A stretch of DNA of 64,000 nt from Gammaproteobacteria bacterium (GTDB lineage: Bacteria > Pseudomonadota > Gammaproteobacteria > Eutrophobiales > Eutrophobiaceae): positions 1 through 64,000 of the forward strand of contig CANKCB010000001.1 of the NCBI GenBank assembly GCA_947480335.1, read 5' to 3'. This document shows positions 7,743 to 16,409 of this stretch, in pieces. A program made the position numbers and the translations under genes. The stretch's first letter is position 1; the number at the start of each line of letters is the position of its first letter. The notes under the pieces are model-generated. The model ran no database searches. It was given only the letters and a program-made list of their open reading frames with translations, and was not told the DNA's origin.

Positions 7743-9953
7743 ATGCCTGTCTACTCTATCCAGATCACCTTGTGCCTGTTGTTACTGCTACTCAATACCA
7801 GTATTAGTGCGCAACCCGCTACTAGCGAATCTGGCAAGACTGTCAAGGTTGTCCGGGTTGATAGCGCACCCTTCATTGATGGCAAGCTCGATGATGCCAT
7901 CTGGGAGCAGGCTGAAGTACTCACTGATTTTCACCAGACTCGACCCGGTGATGGCACCGAACCGTCTGATGCGACCGAGGTGTATCTGCTATATGACGAT
8001 GACACCCTGTATATCGGCGCTCGCATGTATGACAGTGAACCGGACCGGATTGCCGCACCGACGATGCGCAGCAATCAGGGACTGGGCCGGGATGATCGGA
8101 TAGTCGTCATACTCGATCCGTTCCACACCGGACGGGGTGCCTACCGCTTTGAAACCAATGCGAACGGTGTACGTCATGACTCCTTATATGACAGCGTCAG
8201 TTCATTCGAGGCCGCGTGGACGGCCATCTATATCTCCAAGGCGGCCTTGTTTGAAAAGGGCTGGACCATGGAAATGGCGATACCGTTCAAGTCGCTGTCG
8301 TTTGATCCCTCGCAGGATAAGTGGGGTTTTAATTTTGGTCGGGGTATACGTCGACGTGGTGAAGAAATTGCCTGGGTGTCGCGCAACCGCACCTATAACG
8401 CCAGCATACTCGGCACCGCAACCGGTTTGACTGGCATGAAACAGGGTCTGGGTCTGGACATCGTGCCGTCGGTTTCGCTGAAACGCCAGCATGCTTACTC
8501 ACCTTCAGATACGGACATGCAACTGGATCCTTCACTCGATATATTCTATCGGGTCACGCCCTCACTGAATGCCTCGTTCACCTTTAATACTGACTTTTCT
8601 GCCACCGAGGTGGATGATCGCCAGGTCAACCTGTCGAGGTTCGGTTTGTTCTTTCCGGAAAAGCGCGATTTTTTCTTGAATGATTCTGATATGTTTGAAT
8701 TCGGTCGCATTGGCAGTATTGGCAATGACGCAACATCCGGTTCAAGTGAAAATAATGGTCGGCCATTTTTTTCAAGAAGGCTGGGCCTGGGCCGAACCGG
8801 TCAACCGGTTGATCTCCAGTTCGGCGGCAAGCTCAGTGGTCGGGCAGGGCGATATAATATCGGTATGTTGGCCATGCGCCAGGACGCTTTTGAAACCGTC
8901 AACAAAAGTAACGTACTGGTAGGACGGTTCTCAGCAAACGTACTGAAGGAATCCAGCGTTGGCATGATCGTCACTTCCGGCGATCCGAATTCAAACTTGT
9001 CGAACACAGTCGTCGGCACAGACTTTCGTTATCTGAATTCACATATCAGCGGCGGACGCGTGCTGGAAGCGGATGGCTGGTATCAACAGTCCAACACTGA
9101 AGCACTGAACGGTGATGACGCGGCCTACGGCTTCGGTATCGGCATGCCGAACAATACCGGCTGGCGCGGCAGCCTGGGCCACAAACAAATACAGCAGAAC
9201 TTCAAGCCTGCACTCGGATTCGTTAATCGTAGTGGCATGCATGCATCAACTGCAGACTTTGGCTACACCCATTTTATAAAGAACGGCTTCCTGCAATCGG
9301 CGTTTGCAGGTCTGGATGCGGAACGCATAGAAACGCTGAATGGAGATTTACAATCGCAGATCCTGCTGGCACGACTGGTAGAGCTGGAAACCAATTCGCG
9401 CGACCAGATGAAAGTACACTACAGTGCAACACGGGAAAATGTGACAAAACCCTTTACCATCTACGAAGACAACAAACGCAAAGTGGTCGTGCCAATTGGC
9501 AATTACAACTTCGGGGAGAAAATCCTCAAATTCACCACGGCTACACAACGGGATCTCGCCGCGGTGCTGACGTTGGGGCAAGGTGATTTTTACGATGGTG
9601 ACCGCATGAATATTATCGGCGAGCTGGTGTGGCGACAGTCGCGTTATCTGGAACTGTCTGTTGCCTATGAACGCAATGATATTAACCTGCCGCAAGGTGA
9701 TTTTATTACTCATCTGGCGACATTAACGACCGAGGTGAATTTCACGCCGACCCTTTACTGGGTCAATCTGGTTCAATATGACAATGTTTCTGAACTGTTG
9801 GGAATCAATGCGCGTCTGGTGTGGATACCCGAAGCTGGCCAGGAAGCCATGATAGTTCTGAATCACAGCATGCAGGACCGGGACAGGAATAATTCATTCG
9901 AGTCCGAATTAAATGATGTTACGTTAAAAGTAGGATATACATTCCGGTTCTAG
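7743..9953 (+). CDS. DUF5916 outer-membrane protein with N-terminal CBM9-like domain
   Basis: The reading frame opens at 7572, but ATG 7743 is chosen because it begins a clean signal peptide (MPVYSIQITLCLLLLLL...ISAQ). The 736-residue product then has a family 9 carbohydrate-binding-like domain (about residues 38-230: APFIDGKLDDAIWEQAE, LYIGARMYD) and a DUF5916 barrel-like region with the family motif LFFPEKRDFFL and a C-terminal VGYTFRF ending in Phe. Such proteins are found in the outer membrane of Proteobacteria and Bacteroidetes; their function is not established and a role in glycan binding is inferred only from the CBM9 fold. No glycoside hydrolase lies nearby. Three TTTTACC motifs precede it. 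Confidence 0.8.
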   Translation: MPVYSIQITLCLLLLLLNTSISAQPATSESGKTVKVVRVDSAPFIDGKLDDAIWEQAEVLTDFHQTRPGDGTEPSDATEVYLLYDDDTLYIGARMYDSEPDRIAAPTMRSNQGLGRDDRIVVILDPFHTGRGAYRFETNANGVRHDSLYDSVSSFEAAWTAIYISKAALFEKGWTMEMAIPFKSLSFDPSQDKWGFNFGRGIRRRGEEIAWVSRNRTYNASILGTATGLTGMKQGLGLDIVPSVSLKRQHAYSPSDTDMQLDPSLDIFYRVTPSLNASFTFNTDFSATEVDDRQVNLSRFGLFFPEKRDFFLNDSDMFEFGRIGSIGNDATSGSSENNGRPFFSRRLGLGRTGQPVDLQFGGKLSGRAGRYNIGMLAMRQDAFETVNKSNVLVGRFSANVLKESSVGMIVTSGDPNSNLSNTVVGTDFRYLNSHISGGRVLEADGWYQQSNTEALNGDDAAYGFGIGMPNNTGWRGSLGHKQIQQNFKPALGFVNRSGMHASTADFGYTHFIKNGFLQSAFAGLDAERIETLNGDLQSQILLARLVELETNSRDQMKVHYSATRENVTKPFTIYEDNKRKVVVPIGNYNFGEKILKFTTATQRDLAAVLTLGQGDFYDGDRMNIIGELVWRQSRYLELSVAYERNDINLPQGDFITHLATLTTEVNFTPTLYWVNLVQYDNVSELLGINARLVWIPEAGQEAMIVLNHSMQDRDRNNSFESELNDVTLKVGYTFRF

Positions 9954-10010
9954 GGATAAAATGTATCGTTACTGACTGCCTTTGCAGCCGGACTGACCAA
10001 ACAAGGATTC

Positions 10011-10979
10011 ATGATGCTGATTAATTGTGTTGCCTACGAAAATGGCAAGAAACTCAGTCACATCTCGATTGAGCATATAAGTGATTATCTGCTGAAATCA
10101 GGCTGTTTCGTGTGGGTGGCACTACAGGATGCGACAGCGGCTGAACTGACCGAAATGCAGCATGAATTCAATCTGCATGAACTCGCAGTTGAGGACGCGC
10201 GGCATGGACATCAGCGTCCAAAGATCGATGAATACGGCGATTCGGTTTTTTCTGTGTTACATATTGTCGAGTTGAAAAATGACGAGGTCATACTCGGTGA
10301 AGTAAACATCTTCGTTGGTAGAAATTATGTCCTCTCGGTACGCAACCGCACCCAGCAAGGGTTCAAAAGCGTGCGTGAACGCTGTGAACGCGAGCCGCAT
10401 CTGTTACAACAAGGATCCAGTTTTGTGCTGTATGCGTTAATGGATGCGGTGGTAGACCGTTATTTCCCGGTGCTGGACGTGCTGGAATCTGAGCTTGAGC
10501 AAATTGAGGAGCAAATCTTCGGAACTTCAGCGGCGCTGACCAACATCCAACGTCTGTACCAACTGAAACAGAAAGTCATCATATTAAAACATGCTGTTCT
10601 GCCTTTAATGGAAGCAATGGGCAAGTTGTACGGCGGCAGGGTACCGGAAGTCTGTGTTAACTCGCAGGCCTATTTCCGTGATGTCTACGATCATCTGTAT
10701 CGCATCAATACGTCTATCGACCATATCCGCGACACCATCGGCACCGCCATGCAGGCAAATATATCCCTGGTAGCGATAGAGGAAAGCCTGGTCACCAAAC
10801 GACTTGCCGCATGGGCCGCGATCTTTGCTGTGGCAACAGCATTTTTCGGCATCTGGGGCATGAACTTTGACTACATGCCTGAACTAAGATGGAAATACGG
10901 CTACGCCTTTGCGTTGGGTACCGTCAGCATGATTTGTGGCTTCCTGTATTATCGATTCAGAAAATCGGGGTGGTTGTAG
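10011..10979 (+). CDS. corA: CorA-type divalent cation (Mg2+/Co2+) channel
   Basis: The ATG at 10011 follows AAGGA by about 6 bases. The 322-residue length is normal. A cytoplasmic N-terminal domain (EDARHGHQRPKIDEYGD near residues 60-77) is followed by a long alpha-helical region and two C-terminal transmembrane helices with the family-defining pore motif GMN (about residues 283-285, in FGIWGMNFDYMPEL). CorA proteins form pentameric channels for Mg2+ in the inner membrane; some members with divergent loops carry Zn2+ or Co2+. It is transcribed alone, convergent with the transglutaminase gene. Confidence 0.9.
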   Translation: MMLINCVAYENGKKLSHISIEHISDYLLKSGCFVWVALQDATAAELTEMQHEFNLHELAVEDARHGHQRPKIDEYGDSVFSVLHIVELKNDEVILGEVNIFVGRNYVLSVRNRTQQGFKSVRERCEREPHLLQQGSSFVLYALMDAVVDRYFPVLDVLESELEQIEEQIFGTSAALTNIQRLYQLKQKVIILKHAVLPLMEAMGKLYGGRVPEVCVNSQAYFRDVYDHLYRINTSIDHIRDTIGTAMQANISLVAIEESLVTKRLAAWAAIFAVATAFFGIWGMNFDYMPELRWKYGYAFALGTVSMICGFLYYRFRKSGWL

Positions 10980-10995
10980 CTCCTGAATCTCGCGC

Positions 10996-13002
10996 TCAAC
11001 CCTGTATTGCTACTGGATAGTTACCGGGGCGAAACGAACGAACCAGGGTCTTTAGCTCTTCCAGTCTTTCCGCCTGGTTGGCATAACGTACTTCAATATA
11101 ACAGTCGGAAATACTGTTAATCGCTTCGGCTAAATCGGCCCGCCGCCGGCATGCACGATAGGCCAAATCTTGCGGGCCTTCGTGTGCGAGTATCGGTATG
11201 CCTGCCCGCTGTAATCGTTTGCGGAAGCGGTTATACCAGTATCTGGCTTGATCCTCGTTCTTGTGTATACGACTGAACAGGCCGTAGGCCAACAGCGACA
11301 GACAGAGAACGATCACCACGATCATGCCAACCATCAGTTCATCACGGTTTAACTCTCCCAGACCAATACGCCCCAGCAACAAGCGTTGGCGATTTCGATC
11401 GTAACCGAGCACCCACTGGTTCCAGCGATTATTGATTGCATCAAAGGTGTTGCTGAATCGCTCCCACACGTTACGGGTAAAGGCATTGTTATAGATTCCC
11501 AGAGGCACGTTAATTAATGTTTGCGGGATGGCGCTCTGGATACCTTCGGACACACGCGAGGGTGATACCGCTGACGTGGGATCAACTCTGACCCAGCCTT
11601 CTGTATCACCCAGCCAGACTTCCGACCAGGCATGGGCATCGCGCTGGTTAACAACCAGATAATTGCCGACCGTATTCACTGTGCCGCCCTGATAACCGGT
11701 AACCACTCTGGCCGGGATGCCGGCACCACGCATCAACACGGTAAAGGCTGCCGCATAGTGTTCACAAAATCCCTGTCGGGTATCAAACAGGAAATCATCA
11801 ACGGTATCATCCGGTAAGATGGGTGGCGTCAAGGTGTAATAAAATTTCTCATCATGGAAATAACGCATCGCCCTGCCAATCATTTCCCGATCGTTCAGTC
11901 CTTCTGCGCGCCAGGATTTTGCCAGTGCTATCGCACGCTGATGATAATTGCCTGGTAGTTGCAAGACATTTTGCAGCTCAGTCCGATCTTCTGACAGCAG
12001 GAGGTAATCCGGATAAGAAGTCACTTCATAACGGGTTCGAGTGATAACCGGTCGTCGTGTGCGCAATTGCATATCATGACTCAGATTACTATCGGCTGTT
12101 GGTACTTGAGGCAACTCCAGTGCAAACAACCAGTTCTTGTCCGTGGGTTCCAGCGTTACGGTATAGCGGATCGGATCTGACTTTGGAATAAACTTCACGC
12201 TGCTTTTTCGCGGACGATCCTGCACCCATTTGAACCCATCGGTATACCAGAGCACCGGGCCACGCCAGTACAAATCAGACTTGGCGGGGATAGGCCCGTT
12301 AAATTCAACGCGGAAGGCTACTTCATCAGACAATATCAACTGGCTAATCGACCCGGGTGACATTTCATCGTCGATACCGGTCAAGCCAGACAACGCGTCT
12401 TTGGGCAGCCCCCACAAGGGTCCGTTGAACCGCGGAAACATCAGAAACATGATAAGCATTAATGGCAATGCATTCAAAAACAGCACGGCAGCACTTTGCA
12501 GTCGGGGCCGGATCTGCAAGTCCTGATCACGATCGTTGAAACTGAGCAGGGCAGCTATCAGCACAACCAGTGTCACACCCAGATACACGCTCACGCCGAG
12601 CGTCTGGACATAAAAAAAGTTGGTCAGGATCAGCAAAAAGGCAATGTAAGCAGAAATGTAATAATCGCGCTCCGAGCTGATCTCCAGCATTTTCATGCCG
12701 CCCAGTAACACCAGCAATACCACGCCGGCGTCGCGGCCAACAATGGTGCCGTATGAGACAAACACACCGGAGAAAATCACGCCGCCCAGCAACAGCTTGA
12801 ATGGCAGTGTCCGGATCCAGGCTACGGCCCTGGAACGTTTATCGAGTGACATACGCAGGATCAGCAACATGGAAAACAGCAATGAGGACCAGACTGGAAT
12901 ATGCAACATGTGAGGCAGCACAGCCATACTCACTCCGGCGGCCAGCCACAACATCTCCGGAGCCTGGTTATATTGAAGTTTTAATATCGCTGTGCGTGCC
13001 AT
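10996..13002 (-). CDS. TgpA-type transglutaminase-like membrane protein (DUF3488-transglutaminase-DUF4129)
   Basis: The frame is open from 13086, but ATG 13002 gives the usual family N-terminus and a 35-base overlap with the DUF58 gene. The 668-residue protein has five to six N-terminal transmembrane helices (DUF3488), a periplasmic transglutaminase core with an intact triad, C413 in RQGFCEHYA, H457 in DAHAWSEVW and D474 in WVRVDPT, one more helix near residue 555, and a C-terminal cytoplasmic DUF4129 region. In Pseudomonas the homologue TgpA is essential for viability; its substrate is not settled. It is the last gene of a MoxR-DUF58-TgpA operon, a widespread conserved trio. Confidence 0.88.
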   Translation of the reverse strand: MARTAILKLQYNQAPEMLWLAAGVSMAVLPHMLHIPVWSSLLFSMLLILRMSLDKRSRAVAWIRTLPFKLLLGGVIFSGVFVSYGTIVGRDAGVVLLVLLGGMKMLEISSERDYYISAYIAFLLILTNFFYVQTLGVSVYLGVTLVVLIAALLSFNDRDQDLQIRPRLQSAAVLFLNALPLMLIMFLMFPRFNGPLWGLPKDALSGLTGIDDEMSPGSISQLILSDEVAFRVEFNGPIPAKSDLYWRGPVLWYTDGFKWVQDRPRKSSVKFIPKSDPIRYTVTLEPTDKNWLFALELPQVPTADSNLSHDMQLRTRRPVITRTRYEVTSYPDYLLLSEDRTELQNVLQLPGNYHQRAIALAKSWRAEGLNDREMIGRAMRYFHDEKFYYTLTPPILPDDTVDDFLFDTRQGFCEHYAAAFTVLMRGAGIPARVVTGYQGGTVNTVGNYLVVNQRDAHAWSEVWLGDTEGWVRVDPTSAVSPSRVSEGIQSAIPQTLINVPLGIYNNAFTRNVWERFSNTFDAINNRWNQWVLGYDRNRQRLLLGRIGLGELNRDELMVGMIVVIVLCLSLLAYGLFSRIHKNEDQARYWYNRFRKRLQRAGIPILAHEGPQDLAYRACRRRADLAEAINSISDCYIEVRYANQAERLEELKTLVRSFRPGNYPVAIQG

Positions 13003-13965
13003 AAATCGCCAGTTGTTGCAGACAACGTTGTTGATGTGTCTCGCCAGTGTTGATTTCAATCTGCACACCCGGCAAAACCAGACCATAGCGCAAACCAGCC
13101 TGCTCAGCTCGCAATACCCACAGAGTCAGTTGTGACAAGCGCTGTTCAACCCCGGATAGATGTGCCGTTTGTTCCCAGTGCAGAATCAGTTTTTGCGCAC
13201 CGCTGCCGCTAAACTTCTTGACGTGCAATCCTTGTTCACGAGCATAGATTTTCCAGTCGATGTTGCGTATGGATTCTCCGGCGCGGTATTGTCTAAATCC
13301 GGTAAAATCATCCGTACCGGATAATTTGCCAATCTGGTCCCGGGCAAGATCCTCTGTCAGGTTCGGCAAGGTGGGATCACCCTGTGGCACGGGATAGACA
13401 ATACTCTGACAGCGACAATGCAAATATGACCAGGTTTGAAACAGACCCAATGGAAACGAGGAATGGATTTTCAGTCTGCCTGGATTCAGATAACCGCGTT
13501 GGAGGGCAAGTACAGGTAAAAATACACGGGACAATTGTCCGGCATCACTTTTGTAATTAACTATACCCTGCCCGGTTTTTTTACTGATGTTCCATCCAGC
13601 AGGCCAGACATCAATATTGATGTTGCTGCGTATCGGCCCGCTGAGATTGTCGAACACAATTGGAAATCTTGCAGTTTCTCCAGCAAATACCGGTTTTGCT
13701 TCACTGGCGGAGAGTATCAGTCCGCGCAGATTACGATAGGTGTGCAGCATGCACACCATAAACAAACTGGCGAGCATGAACGTAAGCATGTAGGCCATAT
13801 TGTTGGTGTAGTTAACCGCGCCGACCAGCATGACAACCAGCATCGACGCGTAGATCAGCCCATGCCGTCCTGGAAAAATGTAAAGTCGCTGACGTCTGGT
13901 ATGGGCGTGACTATTTTTGAGTGCGACTCTGGTTGCGCCTGCTCCAGAATAACGGTATCAGTCAT
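12968..13965 (-). CDS. DUF58 (vWA-like) protein, apparent one-base frameshift near the N-terminus
   Basis: The frame ending at 12968 has its first ATG at 13843 (291 residues), yet coding similarity continues upstream: RQRLYIFPGRHGLIYASM matches the (R)IYIxPTRxGLxFA start of this family. That upstream frame has no ATG, GTG or TTG before a TGA. A different frame starts at ATG 13965, right after the moxR stop, reads MTDTVILEQAQPESHSK and then diverges. Adding one base to the T5 run at 13914-13918 joins the two frames into one protein with a natural start. Either the assembly lost a base, or the gene is broken or uses frameshifting. Two transmembrane helices precede the DUF58 motif FRQYRAGESIRNIDWK. 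Confidence 0.75.
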
Positions 13966-13969
13966 TCAA

Positions 13970-14923
13970 TCAGGGCACGGGTACCTGTTTGATTAACAGG
14001 TCGGCCGCCGCATGCGGGTTATTAGCAATATTCTGGTCGGTAAGTGACAGGCGGTGACTCACTACGCTGGGCAGGACCGCCTGTATATCTTCCGGCAACA
14101 CATGGTTACGACCATGCAACAAGGACCAGGCTTGCGCGCAACGCATCACTGCCAAGCCAGCGCGCGGTGACAGGCCACCATTAAACGCGGAGGCGGTGCG
14201 ACTGAACGCAAGCAAATCCTGCAGATAATCCAGTAATGCGTCTGCGACCGTAATGGTCGGAGCCAGTACCTGCAGTTGTTGTAGACGTTCCGGTGTCATT
14301 ACCGCCGGCAGGTCTGTCAGCATTTCGCGGCGATCGCGTCCTTTTAATAACTCGCGTTCAGCCTTGTTGTCCGGATAACCGAGATGAACGCGCATCATAA
14401 ATCGATCCAGCTGTGATTCCGGCAGCGGAAACGTACCGATCTGACTGGACGGGTTTTGAGTGGCAATCACGAAAAAGGGTTGAGGCAATGCTCGTGTTGC
14501 ACCTTCGAGCGTGATCTGGTTTTCTTCCATCGCTTCAAGCAAGGCACTTTGCGCCCGTGGTGTTGCACGGTTAACTTCATCAGCAAGAATAAACTGCGAA
14601 AAAATTGGCCCGGGATGAAACTCGAACTTGCCGGATTGACGATCATAGACCGATACGCCAAGTATATCTGCCGGCAACAGATCGCTGGTGAATTGTATGC
14701 GTTGAAAACTGAGCCCAAGCGTTTTTGCCAGCACATGGGCCAGCGTGGTCTTGCCAACTCCGGGCGTATCTTCTATCAGCAAGTGACCACGGGCGATAAG
14801 GCAAGTCAATGCCAGACGCACCACGTGTTCCTTTCCCAAAATGATACGGTTGGCCGCTTCGATCACTCGCGCCAGACTCTCGTTCACAGACAAACCCGTT
14901 TTCATGGTTTCAGGTAAATTCAT
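13970..14923 (-). CDS. MoxR-family AAA+ ATPase
   Basis: The 317-residue protein has Walker A TPGVGKTT (53-60), Walker B FILADEVNRA (D115, E116), sensor 1 in FFVIATQNP and the family signature FPLPESQLDRFMM. MoxR ATPases act as chaperones that mature or load metal or cofactor into partner proteins, usually together with vWA-type DUF58 proteins encoded next door. Here it is the first gene of the MoxR-DUF58-TgpA operon; its TGA (13970-13972) lies 4 bases before the likely DUF58 ATG (13965), so translation is probably coupled. The partner substrate of this trio is unknown. Confidence 0.93.
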   Translation of the reverse strand: MNLPETMKTGLSVNESLARVIEAANRIILGKEHVVRLALTCLIARGHLLIEDTPGVGKTTLAHVLAKTLGLSFQRIQFTSDLLPADILGVSVYDRQSGKFEFHPGPIFSQFILADEVNRATPRAQSALLEAMEENQITLEGATRALPQPFFVIATQNPSSQIGTFPLPESQLDRFMMRVHLGYPDNKAERELLKGRDRREMLTDLPAVMTPERLQQLQVLAPTITVADALLDYLQDLLAFSRTASAFNGGLSPRAGLAVMRCAQAWSLLHGRNHVLPEDIQAVLPSVVSHRLSLTDQNIANNPHAAADLLIKQVPVP

Positions 14924-14979
14924 GTTGTATAACGTTCTCTCTCTGGTAACTCAAAGCTATCCTACCTTGTACACATCTT

Positions 14980-14999
14980 GCCTGCCAAATCGGGCAGGC
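14980..14999 (-). terminator. Stem-loop between pmbA and moxR
   Basis: GCCTGCC (14980-14986) and GGCAGGC (14993-14999) form a perfect 7-bp stem with a 6-base loop, 26 bases beyond the pmbA stop. No T-run follows on the minus strand, so it may end pmbA transcription only partly, or serve as a leader hairpin of moxR. Confidence 0.4.
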
Positions 15000-15024
15000 T
15001 AGAGGCTCAATCTATACAGGTGAG

Positions 15025-16344
15025 CTAGTTTCCAGCTACTGTCATATTTTCAATCAGCACCGATCCGGTCAGAATATTACGGCGGGTATCAACATCCTTA
15101 CCTATTGCCAGAATCTGTCGGTACATTTCTATCAAGTTGCCTGCCACAGTGATTTCCTCGACCGGATACTGGATCTCCCCGTTTTCCACCCAGAAGCCGG
15201 AAGCACCACGTGAATAATCACCGGTTACCTGGTTGACGCCAAAACCAATCAAATCGGTTATCAACAGCCCTCTGTTCATGGTCTTTAACAACGCATCAAG
15301 ATCCTGTTGTCCGGTTTCAATGATCAGATTATGTACACCACCTGCGTTACCGGTAGGCGCAAGCCCCAGCTTGCGTGCGGAATAGGCACTAAGTACATAC
15401 CCCTGTAGCACGCCCTTGTTTATCAACGTGCGATCCTGTGTTGCCATACCGTCATTATCAAACGGCGCACTGCCAGAACCTTTGCGAATATGCGGGCGTT
15501 CATTGATATTGATAAAGTCCGGAAATATCTGACTGCCCGCCTTGTCCAGCAGGAACGTCGACTTGCGGTATTGCGCCCCGCCGGCTATGGCACCAATGAA
15601 GGACGAAAACAGACTGCTCGCCAGAGAGGCTTCAAAGATTACCGGAACGGACAAGGTGGACAGTTTACGTGAGCCAAGTTTCTGTACGGCACGAGCGGCG
15701 GCCGTCTCAGCGATTGTTCGGACGCTCTCCAGTTCGGTGTGATCCCGTTTTTTGGAATACCAACCATCCCGTTGCATCATGCCGTCCTGTTCTGCTATTA
15801 CCGAACAGTCAATTGAATGGGAAGACCAGTTCCAGCCACCGATAAAACCGTGACTGTTTGCGTAGAAATGATTGCCGCTATAACTATGGACCGTGGCACC
15901 TTCCGAGTTGGTAATACGTTTGTCGGCAGCCCTCGCCGTGTTTTCACATTCAATGGCCAGATGAATTGCCTGCTCAGGCGTGATATCCCAAGGATGATAC
16001 AAGTCCAGATCCGGTATCTGCTTTGCCATATATTGCGGATCGATCAGTCCGGCATATTCATCCTCGCTGGTATGGCTGGCGATCGTACACGCTGCCCTGA
16101 CAGTTTCCAGTATTGCCTCATCACTAAAATCGGTGCTGCTGGCGCTGCCTTTGCGACGATTTACATAACAGGTTATATTTAAACCCTTGTCGCGCTGGTG
16201 CTCTACCGTTTCTGCTTCGCCCATGCGTGCTGTTACCGAAAATCCCGCACCAGCACCAATACTGGCTTCCGCTGCTGTAGCGCCAGTCTGTTTAGCCAGA
16301 TCGATGACTCTCGACAGGATCTGTTCCAGATTTGGTGTTTTCAC
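15025..16344 (-). CDS. pmbA: PmbA/TldE, TldD-partner metalloprotease subunit
   Basis: GTG start at 16344, supported by AGGA about 10 bases upstream (in CTCAGGAATG). The 439-residue length fits TldE/PmbA. Family features include RMGEAETVEHQRDKG near the N-terminus and GASGFWVENGEIQYPVEEITVAGNL near the C-terminus. With TldD it forms a heterodimeric protease that degrades unfolded peptides and matures microcin B17 and some RiPPs; the zinc site lies in TldD, so PmbA alone is not the catalyst. tldD is not in the window. The gene is divergent from uvrD with 65 bases between. Confidence 0.92.
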   Translation of the reverse strand: MKTPNLEQILSRVIDLAKQTGATAAEASIGAGAGFSVTARMGEAETVEHQRDKGLNITCYVNRRKGSASSTDFSDEAILETVRAACTIASHTSEDEYAGLIDPQYMAKQIPDLDLYHPWDITPEQAIHLAIECENTARAADKRITNSEGATVHSYSGNHFYANSHGFIGGWNWSSHSIDCSVIAEQDGMMQRDGWYSKKRDHTELESVRTIAETAAARAVQKLGSRKLSTLSVPVIFEASLASSLFSSFIGAIAGGAQYRKSTFLLDKAGSQIFPDFININERPHIRKGSGSAPFDNDGMATQDRTLINKGVLQGYVLSAYSARKLGLAPTGNAGGVHNLIIETGQQDLDALLKTMNRGLLITDLIGFGVNQVTGDYSRGASGFWVENGEIQYPVEEITVAGNLIEMYRQILAIGKDVDTRRNILTGSVLIENMTVAGN

Positions 16345-16409
16345 AAATTACATTCCTGAGAATTGAAGTACCGCTATTCTATCATTGATATCGACGTTAA
16401 AATGCAGCA

